DNA from: Streptomyces sp. YIM 98790
GTDB taxonomy: Bacteria > Actinomycetota > Actinomycetes > Streptomycetales > Streptomycetaceae
Assembly: GCF_011421595.1 (NCBI RefSeq)
Contig: NZ_WTLH01000055.1
Span: forward strand, 1 to 32,866
Length of the DNA: 32,866 nucleotides
Direction of reading: 5' to 3'
The notes beneath the pieces were generated by a model. It saw nothing but the letters and a program-made list of their open reading frames with translations, searched no databases and had not been told where the DNA came from. Both the position numbers and the translations under genes were made by a program. This document shows, one piece after another, positions 14,708-22,871 of the stretch (positions are counted from its first letter, which is position 1; each line of letters begins with the position of its first letter).

Positions 14708-15580
14708 CTAGCGGCCGATCTTGTCCAGCTCGGCGAGTTCCTCGTCCGGGAGCGGGATTCCCGCGCCGGTGACGTTCTCGCGCAGGTGCGCCACCGAGGA
14801 GGTGCCGGGGATGAGCAGGATGTTGGGTGAACGGCGCAGCAGCCAGGCCAGGGCGACCGACATCGGCGACGCCTCCAGCCGGGCGGCCACGGCGGAGAGC
14901 ACCGAGGACTGCAGCGGGCTGAAGCCGCCGAGCGGGAAGAAGGGCACGTAGGCGATGCCCTGGCCGGCGAGGTCGTCGATCAGTTCGTCGTCGTGGCGGT
15001 GGGCGAGGTTGTACATGTTCTGCACGCACACGATCGGCGCGATCGTCTGCGCCTCGGCGACCTGTTCTGCCGTCGCGTTGCTCACTCCGAGGTGCCGGAT
15101 CAGGCCCTGCCGCTGGAGTTCGGCGAGGGTCTCGAAGGGCTCGGCGAGCGAGCCGGGCCGGGGGCCCTGGGCGTCGCCGAGCCGGAGATTGACCACGTCG
15201 AGCGCGTCGAGCCCGAGGTCCTCGAGGTTCTCGTGCACGGCGCGGCGCAGGTCTTCGGGCCGCCGGGCCGGTGGCCAGCCGCCCTGCCGGTCGCGGACCG
15301 CGCCGGCCTTGGTCACGATGTGCAGCGTCCCGGGGTAGGGGTGCAGCGCTTCGCGGATCAGCCGGTTGGTGATGCGCGGTCCGTAAACACCAGCGGTGTC
15401 GATGTGCGTGATGCCGAGGCCGGCGGCCTCGCGCAGGACGGCGAGCGCACCGTCGCGGTCGGCGGGCGGACCCATGACGCCGGGACCGGCGAGCTGCATG
15501 GCGCCGTAGCCGAAGCGGGTGACGGTCAGATCCCCCAGGGTCCAGGTGCCGCCGGGCAGTGGCGCGGAGGGTGTGTTCAT
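14708..15580 (-). CDS. Aldo/keto reductase family oxidoreductase
   Basis: The 290-residue protein starts at ATG 15580 with AGGAGA ten bases upstream. It has the AKR TIM-barrel pattern: FGYGAMQLAGPGV near the start, THIDTAGVYGP with Asp61 and Tyr66 of the catalytic tetrad, and HIVTKAG with Lys91. The strand that usually ends in the tetrad His reads LDVVNLRLGD (around 127-136), so no His is seen there. Later segments GVSNATAEQV, YNLAHRHDDELIDD and LLIPGTSSVAHL match the family and the NADPH-binding end. It probably reduces small carbonyl compounds with NADPH. It is divergent from a LysR regulator that likely controls it. Confidence 0.92.
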   Translation of the reverse strand: MNTPSAPLPGGTWTLGDLTVTRFGYGAMQLAGPGVMGPPADRDGALAVLREAAGLGITHIDTAGVYGPRITNRLIREALHPYPGTLHIVTKAGAVRDRQGGWPPARRPEDLRRAVHENLEDLGLDALDVVNLRLGDAQGPRPGSLAEPFETLAELQRQGLIRHLGVSNATAEQVAEAQTIAPIVCVQNMYNLAHRHDDELIDDLAGQGIAYVPFFPLGGFSPLQSSVLSAVAARLEASPMSVALAWLLRRSPNILLIPGTSSVAHLRENVTGAGIPLPDEELAELDKIGR

Positions 15581-15757
15581 GTCTGTGTCTCTCCTGGGTG
15601 GGCGTGATGTGACGGAGGGTCAGGTGCCGCCTGATGCCGCACTCGTCAACGGCACTTCTCGTTCGCGAGGTTCACCGGCGCGATCTTCATTCCGTTCCTG
15701 TTCCCGATGGTCACTCGCGGGCACCCGGCGCATCCAATACCGATGCGGCCTGCTGTC

Positions 15758-15772
15758 ATACCCGGCAGGTAT
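15758..15772. promoter_or_regulatory. Candidate LysR-type operator (T-N11-A palindrome)
   Basis: ATACC-CGGCA-GGTAT is a perfect interrupted palindrome with the T-N11-A form bound by LysR-type regulators. It lies 20 bases upstream of the LysR start (15793) in the intergenic region shared with the divergent reductase. A further ATACC half-site occurs near 15737. Assignment to this regulator is by position. Confidence 0.6.
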
Positions 15773-15792
15773 CACCGAGGTAGGGTGTCGCC

Positions 15793-16656
15793 ATGGACCC
15801 GTTGGAGACCCGTGAGCTGAGGTACTTCGTGGCCGTCGCCGAGGAACTGCACTTCGGCCGCGCCGCCGAGCGCCTCGGCATGGCCCAGCCACCGCTGTCC
15901 CGGGCGATCCAGCAGCTTGAGCGGCGCCTCGGCGTCTGCCTGCTGCAACGCAACCGCCGCGGCGTCTCCCTCACCGGCGCCGGAGAGGTGCTGCTGCACG
16001 AGGGCCGGGCAGCCCTCGACGCGACCACCGCCGCCGCTCGCCGCACCCGCCGCGCCGGCGGCACCAGCGGTCCGGACGGCCCCCGCGAGCGCCTGGTGCT
16101 GGCGGTGAAGGCCGGCGCGGCCCACGAACTCCTGCACAAACTCCTCGACGCCTACGCGGCCGAGCCCGACGCCGCCGAGATCGAGTTGCTGCCGAGCGGC
16201 ACCTGCGAACAGGAAGCCATGCTGCGCGACGGCCGCGCCGATGTGGCGCTGCTGCACACGCCGTTCAACTCCCTCACCGGATTCGACAGCGAAGAACTGA
16301 TGACCGAGGGACAGATCGCCGTCCTGCCCGCCGGACACCGCCTCGCCGCGCGCAAGACGCTGTCTGTGGAAGACATCGGCGACATCCCCGATCTCCCCCT
16401 CGCGCGCTGGCCCCGCCACGGCGTCTACCCACCCGGCCCGGGCCCCGAGATCCACGACCAGACGCAGCTGGCCCAGCTGATCGCCCTCGGACGGACCGTG
16501 GCCGTCTACCCCGACTCCGCCCGCGCCTGGCTGTGGGCCGAACACGCGGCCGTCCCGCTGACCGACGCACCCCCCGTCGTCACCCACATCGCCTGGCCCG
16601 CGCACAGCCGCTCCCTCGCCCTCGCCCGGCTGATCCGCACGGCCACCCGGCTCTGA
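15793..16656 (+). CDS. LysR-family transcriptional regulator
   Basis: The 287-residue protein starts METHRELRYF-like as MDPLETRELRYFVAVAEELH, with the winged helix-turn-helix in residues 5-64 (GRAAERLGMAQPPLSRAIQQLE, shown only as recognised pattern: AAERLGMAQPPLSRAI). The remainder is the substrate-binding-like effector domain, with VLPAGHRLAAR around the middle typical of the family. It is encoded divergently from the aldo/keto reductase, with an ATACC-N5-GGTAT palindrome between them, so it most likely regulates the reductase and itself. The effector is unknown. The next 284 bases after its stop hold no gene I can support. Confidence 0.94.
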   Translation: MDPLETRELRYFVAVAEELHFGRAAERLGMAQPPLSRAIQQLERRLGVCLLQRNRRGVSLTGAGEVLLHEGRAALDATTAAARRTRRAGGTSGPDGPRERLVLAVKAGAAHELLHKLLDAYAAEPDAAEIELLPSGTCEQEAMLRDGRADVALLHTPFNSLTGFDSEELMTEGQIAVLPAGHRLAARKTLSVEDIGDIPDLPLARWPRHGVYPPGPGPEIHDQTQLAQLIALGRTVAVYPDSARAWLWAEHAAVPLTDAPPVVTHIAWPAHSRSLALARLIRTATRL

Positions 16657-16940
16657 CCCGCACCCGCCTCCCCCCTCACCCCCGCCGCGGCCCACCGCCG
16701 CCCACGGCCTGCGCACGGCTGGACGACCCGGCCGCCCCGGCACGGCAGAGCCCGGGCGGGGAACGAGGGAACCGATGACGGACAGACGCGGTCAGGGCGG
16801 GAAGAACTGGATCCGGGTCCACGAGACGGCCGGCGCACCACACGCCCCTGCCCGGTCCGCCGTCCGAACGGCTGACCTTGCGGTGGGCAACCGGCCGGTG
16901 GCTTCTGTCCGTTGGCCGGCGCCCCCCGGGAGCAGCGTCA

Positions 16941-17537
16941 TCACCGCAGATGCGACAGCAGGACATCCTGGGCGGGGTAGGGCCGTTCCTGCGGCAGCAG
17001 TTTCTCCGCGGCCTCCGGCTCCCCCTTCGCCACCTGCCGGCGGATCTCCTTCGCCAGCGGGGTCACGTCCTCGATGGCGACGATCCACTCGTCGGCATAG
17101 CGCCGGGTGGCCTCACCGGCGAGGCCGAGCTGGAGCGAGCGGTAGGGCAGCGGACGCAGGTACAGATCGCGTTCCGGGTCCCACTGGACACGCGCCGGGC
17201 AGCGCGCCAGCTCCTGCTTCCATGCGTGCTCATCCGGGTACACGCGGCGGTCGTGGTGCGACAGGCAGGCGTGCCGCAGGGCCCATTCGAACCCGTCCCG
17301 GGTGATCTCGATCCCGAGCACCGTCTCCTGGTCCTGCTTCGCCGCCCAGCCGCAGCGGTACATCATCCACAGGAACGACGGCTTGATCCAGGTCATCCGC
17401 TCCCGCCGCCACATCGAGGGGAATTGCCCGGTGCGGGCGGCGGGCAGGCCGATCTCCGGCCGGTACGCCTGATAGACGGTGATGGTCTCCTCGCTGAACC
17501 GCGCCCGGATCGCCCGGTAGGGCTCCTTCTCCCGCAT
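16941..17537 (-). CDS. DUF4291 family protein
   Basis: The 198-residue protein starts at ATG 17537, directly preceded by a GGGGG run. It opens with YRAIRARFSEETITVYQAY, the hallmark of DUF4291, followed by RMTWIKPSFLWMMYRCGWA and later VQWDPERDLYLRPLPYRSLQ. The length matches the family. The family has no assigned function. It is cytoplasmic by sequence and stands alone between the LysR gene (convergent) and tRNA-Pro (same strand, about 290 bases away). Confidence 0.9.
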   Translation of the reverse strand: MREKEPYRAIRARFSEETITVYQAYRPEIGLPAARTGQFPSMWRRERMTWIKPSFLWMMYRCGWAAKQDQETVLGIEITRDGFEWALRHACLSHHDRRVYPDEHAWKQELARCPARVQWDPERDLYLRPLPYRSLQLGLAGEATRRYADEWIVAIEDVTPLAKEIRRQVAKGEPEAAEKLLPQERPYPAQDVLLSHLR

Positions 17538-17762
17538 CCCCCGAGCATGCAGCCCGGCGCCCTGCCCCGGCCACTGATTTCACCGCGGTTCCGGGCCCTC
17601 CGCCACGGCTGACCGATGGCCGGCCCGCGTCGCTGGACGCCCGCCTCCTGCTGCACCCGCGTTCCGCGGTCCCGGTGCTGGGCCGGTGTTGCAGGGCAGC
17701 AGCGCGCCAAGGACGCGTGAGCGCCGCTCAAGATCACATCCATTTGACACCCAGAGTGCCCC

Positions 17763-17821
17763 AGAAACGCGGCCAGGGCCGGTCTCCCGTGCGGGGAAAC
17801 CGACCCTGCCCTGGTGTTTCT
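17763..17821. terminator. Terminator hairpin downstream of tRNA-Pro
   Basis: AGAAAC at 17763..17768 and CCAGGGC at 17773..17779 are complementary to GCCCTGG at 17808..17814 and GTTTCT at 17816..17821. An inner CGGTYTCCC-type stem lies between them. It starts a few bases after the tRNA 3' end in the direction of its transcription and ends in GTTTCT, so it is a good terminator for the tRNA. Confidence 0.75.
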
Positions 17822-17824
17822 CTG

Positions 17825-17898
17825 TCGGGGTGGCGGGATTTGAACCCACGACCTCTTCGTCCCGAACGAAGCGCGCTGCCAAGCTGCGCCACACCCCG
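17825..17898 (-). tRNA. tRNA-Pro (anticodon CGG)
   Basis: Read on the minus strand, the 74-base gene has acceptor arm CGGGGTG pairing with CACCCCG, a D arm with GCGCAGCTTGGCAGCGC, anticodon stem CTTCG/CGAAG around loop TTCGGGA (anticodon CGG), and T arm GTGGGTTCAAATCCCGC. The discriminator is A at 17825. CCA is not encoded, as usual in Streptomyces. No copy of its 3' end occurs elsewhere in the window, so there is no sign of an integrated element here. Confidence 0.97.
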
Positions 17899-17912
17899 GT
17901 GTTGCGTCGTTT

Positions 17913-17918
17913 ACTTTA
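17913..17918 (-). promoter_or_regulatory. Possible -10 element of tRNA-Pro
   Basis: The minus strand reads TAAAGT here, about 15 bases before the tRNA 5' end, inside a locally AT-richer patch. No clear -35 element is seen. Confidence 0.35.
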
Positions 17919-17983
17919 GCCGATGGGGCGGCGGGGGCGAAATCCGGTTGTGGTGAGGCGGGGCGGGCGGGACCCGGGGGGCC

Positions 17984-18907
17984 TCAGCGGCGGGGGGTGA
18001 GGGTGAGGAGCGTGGCCTCCGGGGGGCAGGCGAAGCGGAACGGGGTGTAGCGGTTGGCGCCGCACCCGGCGGAAACGTGCAGGTAGGCGCGGTGGCCGCC
18101 GGCCTCGTGGGTGGACAGGCCCTTGACCCGGTCGGTGTCCAGGTCGCAGTTGGTGACCAGGGCGCCGTAGAAGGGGAGGCAGAGCTGGCCGCCGTGGGTG
18201 TGCCCGGCCAGGATGAGCGGGTAGCCGTCGGCCGTGAAGGCGTCCAGGACGCGCAGGTAGGGGGCGTGGACCACGGCGAGGGAGAGGTCGGCGCCGTCCT
18301 CCGGGCCGCCCGCCACCTCGGCGTACCGGTCACGCTTGATGTGCGGATCGTCCAGGCCGGTGAGGGCGATGTCGGCGGAGGGCAGCTTGAGGCGGCCGCG
18401 GGTGTTGGTGAGGTTGGCCCAGCCGGCGGCGTCGAAGGCGTCGCGCAGCAGCCACCAGGGGTTGCGGGGCACGCCGGTGGCCGGCCGGTTGCCGTTCAGG
18501 CCGTGCCGCCCGGAGGCGCGTTCCAGCAGGTAGCGGGCGGGGTTCCGGAGCCGGGGGGCGTAGTAGTCGTTCGAGCCGAAGACGTAGGCGCCGGGGAGGC
18601 CGAGGAGGGGTTCGAGGGCGTCGAGGACCTCGGGGACGGCGTCCGGGTCGGAGAGGTTGTCGCCGGTGTTGATCACGGCGTCGGGGCGCAGCCGGGCCAG
18701 CTCGCGCAGCCACCGCTGTTTCTTGCGCTGGCCGGAGACCATGTGGATGTCGGAGAGGTGGAGGATCCGCAGCGGGCGCATGCCGCGTGGGAGTACGGGG
18801 ACGGCGGCCTGCCGCAGGCGGAAGGAGCGGGCCTCCAGCGAGGCGTAGGCGACGGCCGCGGCGCCTGCCGCGCCGAGGGACAGGGGAATGCGGTAACGCG
18901 CGCGCAT
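17984..18907 (-). CDS. Membrane-anchored metallophosphoesterase
   Basis: The start at ATG 18907 gives 307 residues beginning MRARYRIPLSLGAAGAAAVAY, a basic N-terminus and one hydrophobic signal-anchor segment. A frame extending further upstream would read through the divergent gene's region. Calcineurin-like metal-binding motifs follow in order: LHLSDIHM, NTGDNLSD, FGSNDYY (GSND in place of GNHD), VVHAPYL and LAGHTHGGQ. This places it with YkuE-like phosphoesterases binding two metals, probably acting at the outer face of the membrane. The substrate is unknown. It is divergent from the YqeY gene, with 64 bases between starts. Confidence 0.93.
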   Translation of the reverse strand: MRARYRIPLSLGAAGAAAVAYASLEARSFRLRQAAVPVLPRGMRPLRILHLSDIHMVSGQRKKQRWLRELARLRPDAVINTGDNLSDPDAVPEVLDALEPLLGLPGAYVFGSNDYYAPRLRNPARYLLERASGRHGLNGNRPATGVPRNPWWLLRDAFDAAGWANLTNTRGRLKLPSADIALTGLDDPHIKRDRYAEVAGGPEDGADLSLAVVHAPYLRVLDAFTADGYPLILAGHTHGGQLCLPFYGALVTNCDLDTDRVKGLSTHEAGGHRAYLHVSAGCGANRYTPFRFACPPEATLLTLTPRR

Positions 18908-18971
18908 GGGAATATCGTCGCAGATGATGACCGGGGGCGTTCCCGGGGCGGCGGCTGCCAGAATGGTGTGC

Positions 18972-19436
18972 ATGACCACCATCAAGTCCCGGATCCAGGA
19001 TGACCTGACCGCCGCCATCAAGGCGCGCGACGAGCTGCGGTCCGCCACTTTGCGGATGACGCTGGCCGCCATCACCACCGAGGAGGTGGCGGGGAAGAGC
19101 GCCCGTGAGCTGTCCGACGCCGAGGTGATCAAGGTGATCGGCCGGGAGGCGAAGAAGCGGCGGGAGGCGGCCGAGGCGTTCCGCAAGGCCGGGCGGGACG
19201 AGCAGGCGGACCGCGAGGAGGCCGAGGGGCAGGTGCTGGCGGGCTATCTGCCGCAGCAGCTCTCGGACGAGGAGCTGGCGGCCGTGGTCGCCGAGGCGGT
19301 GGCGGAGGCCCGGGCGCAGGGCGCGGAGGGCCCGAAGGCGATGGGCGCGGTGATGAAGATCGTCAAGCCGAAGGTCGGCGACCGCGCCGAGGGCGGCCGG
19401 GTGGCCGCCGCCGTCAAGCAGGCCCTGGCGGGCTGA
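18972..19436 (+). CDS. GatB/YqeY domain protein
   Basis: The 154-residue protein starts MTTIKSRIQDDLTAAIKARD, with typical YqeY features: LRMTLAAITTEEV, the VIKVIGREAKKRREAAEAF helix and the C-terminal GAVMKIVKPKVGDRAEGGRV segment ending VKQALAG. The fold resembles the tRNA-binding tail of GatB, but free-standing YqeY proteins have no settled role. CAGAAT eight bases before... the ATG region suggests a nearly leaderless transcript (inference). It is divergent from the metallophosphoesterase. Confidence 0.94.
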   Translation: MTTIKSRIQDDLTAAIKARDELRSATLRMTLAAITTEEVAGKSARELSDAEVIKVIGREAKKRREAAEAFRKAGRDEQADREEAEGQVLAGYLPQQLSDEELAAVVAEAVAEARAQGAEGPKAMGAVMKIVKPKVGDRAEGGRVAAAVKQALAG

Positions 19437-19438
19437 GG

Positions 19439-19476
19439 CGACGGCGGACGGCCGGGGCGACGGCGGACGGCCGGGG
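19439..19476. repeat. 19-base tandem duplication
   Basis: CGACGGCGGACGGCCGGGG occurs at 19439..19457 and again at 19458..19476, directly after the YqeY stop. It looks like a simple slippage duplication in noncoding DNA. Confidence 0.9.
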
Positions 19477-19575
19477 GCCTGGGTGGGGGCACCAGGGCGC
19501 CGTGCGTGAGCGCCGGGCGCACTTCGGCACCGGCGGCGGGCCGCGGCATGGAGGTGAACGTGTGAACGCGGCGGG

Positions 19576-19603
19576 CCGGTTCCCCGCTTCCGGGGGGAAC
19601 CGG
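19576..19603. terminator. Terminator hairpin between convergent YqeY and PBP genes
   Basis: CCGGTTCCCC at 19576..19585 is perfectly complementary to GGGGAACCGG at 19594..19603, with an 8-base loop. It lies 21 bases beyond the PBP stop and 140 bases beyond the YqeY stop, so it can serve the PBP gene and perhaps both. Confidence 0.7.
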
Positions 19604-19623
19604 GAACCGGGCCCGCGCCGCGG

Positions 19624-21942
19624 TCAGGGGCCGACGGTGTTGCCCGGGATGCCTTCGGTGCTGCCGTCCGTGTTGCCGTCGACGTTGCCGTTGGCGCCCC
19701 AGTTTCCGCCGTTGCCCCAGCCGCCGATGTCGTTCCAGCCGCCGAGATCGCCCCAGCCGGTGTCGCCGCCGGTCAGGAAGCCGCCGTTGTCGTTGCCGCC
19801 CGGCCGGCCCGGCCGGCCGTCATCGTCGTCGCGGTCGTCGTCCTCGTCCTTGTCCTTGTCCTTGTCGCCACGCGGCACGTCCACCTCGTTGAACGGGGTG
19901 GCCGGGGTGCCTTCCAGTGCTCCCTGCATGGCGGACCGCCAGATCGGGCCGGCCACGCCGCCGCCGCTGGCCCGCGCGTAGAAGGTGCCGCCGATGGTGA
20001 TGTTCTCCATCGGGGGCAGTTCGGCGTCGCCGCCGACCCGCACGGCGGTGGACAGGTCCGGGGTGTAGCCGACGAACCACACGTTCTTGCGCTCGTCCGT
20101 GGTGCCCGTCTTGCCGGCGTTGGGCCGGTCGCCCAGGCCCACCTTGCTGCCGGTGCCGTCCTCCACCACGCCCTTGAGCATCATGGTGACGGTGTCGGCG
20201 GTGTGCGGGGACATCACCTGGTGGCACTCCGGCTCCGGGGTGGCGAGCTGCTTGCCGTCCGCGTCGGTGACTTCCAGGATCGTGAGCGGCGTGCAGTAGG
20301 TGCCGTGGGCGGCGAAGGTGGCGTAGGCGTTGGCCATCATCAGCGGCGTGGTCTCCTGGCCGCCGATGGTGAGGCTCGGCACCTGGAGCAGCGGCTCCTG
20401 GCCGGCGCCCTTGCGGACCCCCATCTTCTCCGCCATGGTGGCGGTCTCGCACAGCCCGGCCATCTCCTCCAGCTTGATGAAGTACGTGTTGATGGACAGG
20501 GCCAGGGCCTCGGACATGTCCCAGGTGCCCTTCTCCGACTCCAGCTCGTTCTGCGGTTCCCACCCGTCGTCCGGATCGCCGGCCGGCAGACCCTCGCAGG
20601 TGAAGAACTTGGTGGTGTCGACCTTCATCTTCCAGTCGGTGGTGAACATCTGGGCCGGGCTGATGCCCTTCTCCAGGGCCGCCGCCGCGGTGATCGGCTT
20701 GAAGGTGGAGCCGGGCTGGAAGCCGGAGGTGGAGCCGCCCATGTCGCTGGAGGCGTTCATGTTCAGCACGGTCTGGTTCTTCGAGGCGTCGTTGCCGTAG
20801 GGGCGGCTCTGCGCCATGGAGAGGATGTGGCCGGTGCCGGGTTCGACCTGGACGACGGAGGCGACGACCGGGTCGTCCGGGTAGGCGCCCTCCTTGGCGG
20901 CCCTGGCCGCGGCGTCCTGGGCCTTGGGGCTGAGCGTGGTGCGGATGGTGAGGCCGCCGAGGTCCCAGCGGGCCTTGCGCTCGGCCGCGTCCTTGCCGAA
21001 CACGGGGCTGTTGAGGAACTCCTGCCGCACGTAGTCGCAGAAGAAGCCGGCGTCCCGGACCGCGGTGATGCAGCCGTTCTTGGGCTGGCTGATGTCCAGG
21101 CCCAGGTCGAGCTTCTTGGCGGCGGCCGCCTCGGCCCTGGTGACGGAGCCGGTCTCGGCCATCCGGTCCAGGACCGTGTTGCGCCGCTTCTGCGCCTCGG
21201 CCGGGTCGTTGATCGGGCTGTACCGGCTGGGCGACTGGACCAGGCCGGCCAGCAGCGCGGCCTCGTGCAGTTCCAGGTCGGCCGCGGGCTTGGAGAAGTA
21301 GCGCTGGGCCGCGGCCTCCACTCCGTAGGCGCCGTCGCCGAAGAAGGTGATGTTGAGGTAGTTCTCCAGGATCTGGTCCTTGCCCAGTTCCTTCTCCAGC
21401 TGGATGGCGTACTTCAGCTCGCGGATCTTGCGGCCCACGGTCTGCCGGGTGGCCTCGGCGAACGCCTCGGGGTCGTCGCCGGCCGCCTCCACGAAGACGT
21501 TCTTCACGTACTGCTGGGTGAGGGTGGAGGCGCCCTGGGTGGTGCCGCCCTCCTCGATGTTGCGGTTGAGCGCGCGCAGCACACCCTTGGGGTCGATGGC
21601 GCCGTGCTCGTAGAAGCGGGCGTCCTCGATGGCGATGATGGCGTCCCGCACGTAGGGCGACATCTCGTCCAGGGTGATCACCGTGCGGTTGCGGGAGTAG
21701 ACCTCGGCGATCTTGCCGCCCTCGCTGTCCAGAATGGTGGTCTTCTGGCTGAGCGGCGGCCGGGTGAGGTTGACCGGCAGCTCGTCGAACTCCTGCACGG
21801 TGGTCTTGGCGGCCAGGCCGAGCGAGCCCACGGCCGGCAGCGCGAGCCCGGCCAGCACGGTGCCGGCCAGCACACTGACTCCGATGAACTTCACTGACTG
21901 CTGGATCGCGGTCAGACCGCCACCCGGTCGGTTCCTACCCAT
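19624..21942 (-). CDS. Bifunctional class A penicillin-binding protein (transglycosylase/transpeptidase)
   Basis: From ATG 21942 the protein has 772 residues; a TTG seven codons upstream (21963) is also possible and neither has a clear ribosome binding site. A short basic N-terminus precedes one membrane helix (about 18-42). The GT51 transglycosylase follows, with EDARFYEH (catalytic Glu106) and QGASTLTQQYVKN (137-149). The transpeptidase carries GSTFK (Ser412), SIN (483-485) and KTGT (611-614), all intact. It polymerises and cross-links peptidoglycan outside the membrane. After about residue 690 comes an unusual tail: an Asp/Lys run followed by Gly/Trp/Asn-rich repeats (GGWNDIGGWGNGGNWG). 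It is divergent from wblA, the arrangement I recall from S. coelicolor. Confidence 0.95.
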   Translation of the reverse strand: MGRNRPGGGLTAIQQSVKFIGVSVLAGTVLAGLALPAVGSLGLAAKTTVQEFDELPVNLTRPPLSQKTTILDSEGGKIAEVYSRNRTVITLDEMSPYVRDAIIAIEDARFYEHGAIDPKGVLRALNRNIEEGGTTQGASTLTQQYVKNVFVEAAGDDPEAFAEATRQTVGRKIRELKYAIQLEKELGKDQILENYLNITFFGDGAYGVEAAAQRYFSKPAADLELHEAALLAGLVQSPSRYSPINDPAEAQKRRNTVLDRMAETGSVTRAEAAAAKKLDLGLDISQPKNGCITAVRDAGFFCDYVRQEFLNSPVFGKDAAERKARWDLGGLTIRTTLSPKAQDAAARAAKEGAYPDDPVVASVVQVEPGTGHILSMAQSRPYGNDASKNQTVLNMNASSDMGGSTSGFQPGSTFKPITAAAALEKGISPAQMFTTDWKMKVDTTKFFTCEGLPAGDPDDGWEPQNELESEKGTWDMSEALALSINTYFIKLEEMAGLCETATMAEKMGVRKGAGQEPLLQVPSLTIGGQETTPLMMANAYATFAAHGTYCTPLTILEVTDADGKQLATPEPECHQVMSPHTADTVTMMLKGVVEDGTGSKVGLGDRPNAGKTGTTDERKNVWFVGYTPDLSTAVRVGGDAELPPMENITIGGTFYARASGGGVAGPIWRSAMQGALEGTPATPFNEVDVPRGDKDKDKDEDDDRDDDDGRPGRPGGNDNGGFLTGGDTGWGDLGGWNDIGGWGNGGNWGANGNVDGNTDGSTEGIPGNTVGP

Positions 21943-22345
21943 GGGGCCAGCGTACGTGTTCAAACGCCGGACAGGGGGCCAGGTGTTCGCCTACGCTGAT
22001 GATGCCGCTTCACACCAATGGGCTTCTCGTCAAGTCCGGCGTCACCCGTTGGAGTGAGATCGCTCGGGTGGGCCATGCAACGGTCACCCGGGTCATGCCT
22101 TGTCACCTGGGCAACATCGCGCCCGAATCGCGAGGAATGCCCGGATGGCACCTGCGGTGATCACGGTGGGCAACTCCCTCGAACGAGTGATCTCGTACTC
22201 GCTCATAGTCCGAACGGGTCATTCAAGATTAGGCCCCAAGGGGGTGTTGTGCTCCGGCAGCCTTCCGTAACGTCCTCAACTGGCAAGGGTGAATATGCCA
22301 TTGCCGCCGTGGGGGAGCCTCGATTCGGGAGAGGACGGCACCGGC
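21943..22345. promoter_or_regulatory. Long divergent regulatory region of PBP and wblA
   Basis: These 403 bases are less GC-rich than the flanks and hold no supported gene. A possible wblA promoter is TTGTGC (22247..22252) with TAACGT (22268..22273), spacing 15, leaving a leader of about 65 bases. GTGATCAC at 22157..22164 is a perfect palindrome, GTGATC recurs at 22187..22192, and CGAGT/ACTCG arms surround it, so regulator binding here is plausible. The assignment to named regulators cannot be made. Confidence 0.4.
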
Positions 22346-22681
22346 ATGAGCTGGGTTACCGACTGGATTTCGCAGGCAGCTTGCCGCACCGCGGATCCGG
22401 ACGAACTGTTTGTTCAAGGGGCGGCGCAGAATCGGGCGAAAGCGGTGTGCACCGGCTGCCCGGTCAGGACCGAATGTCTCGCCGACGCACTGGACAGCCG
22501 CATGGAGCACGGAGTCTGGGGAGGCATGACGGAACGCGAGCGGCGCGCTCTGCTGCGCCGCCGGCCGACGGTGATCTCCTGGCGGAGACTGCTGGAGACG
22601 GCACGGGCGGAGTACGAGCGGACCACGCAGCTCGAACTCCAGCACCGGACCCGCAACCGCTCCGCCCGCGGCGCCGCCTGA
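22346..22681 (+). CDS. wblA: WhiB-family iron-sulfur regulator WblA
   Basis: From ATG 22346 (AGAGGA ten bases upstream) the protein has 111 residues starting MSWVTDWISQAACRT. It has the four WhiB cysteines: one in QAACRT, two in CTGC and one in TECLAD, which bind a [4Fe-4S] cluster. The G[VI]WGG turn reads GVWGG, followed by the basic RERRALLRRR DNA-contact segment. The sequence matches S. coelicolor WblA closely as I recall it, and the divergent PBP gene fits that locus. WblA represses antibiotic production and is needed for aerial hyphae to mature into spores. An upstream ATG at 22289 would add 19 residues but is less likely. Confidence 0.94.
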   Translation: MSWVTDWISQAACRTADPDELFVQGAAQNRAKAVCTGCPVRTECLADALDSRMEHGVWGGMTERERRALLRRRPTVISWRRLLETARAEYERTTQLELQHRTRNRSARGAA

Positions 22682-22715
22682 CCGGCTCCGCACCCCGGCC
22701 GCTAGAGTCGGGGCC

Positions 22716-22871
22716 ATGACGAAGTGGGAGTACGCGACCGTACCGCTGCTGGTGCACGCCACCAAGCAGATCCTTGACACCTGGGGCGAGGACGGCTGGG
22801 AGCTGGTCCAGGTGGTCCCCGGACCCAGCGCCGAGCAGCTGGTGGCCTATTTCAAGAGGCCCAAGCAGTGA
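22716..22871 (+). CDS. Small DUF4177 family protein
   Basis: This 51-residue protein reads MTKWEYATVPLL and then WGEDGWELVQVVPG, the conserved DUF4177 core (WEY... GWELV). TAGAGT at 22703..22708 sits eight bases before the ATG and CTGACC lies about 19 bases further up, so the transcript may be leaderless. Its stop overlaps the GTG start of the RidA gene (GTGA), so the two are translated together. The family has no known function. Confidence 0.9.
   Translation: MTKWEYATVPLLVHATKQILDTWGEDGWELVQVVPGPSAEQLVAYFKRPKQ

Noticed and set aside
17825..17898. tRNA-Pro as attachment site of an integrated element
   Set aside because: No second copy of the tRNA 3' end, no integrase and no plasmid-type genes occur in the window.
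22289..22345. Upstream ATG as the wblA start
   Set aside because: The added 19 residues (MNMPLPPWGS...) do not fit the compact WhiB N-terminus, and AGAGGA is well placed for the ATG at 22346.
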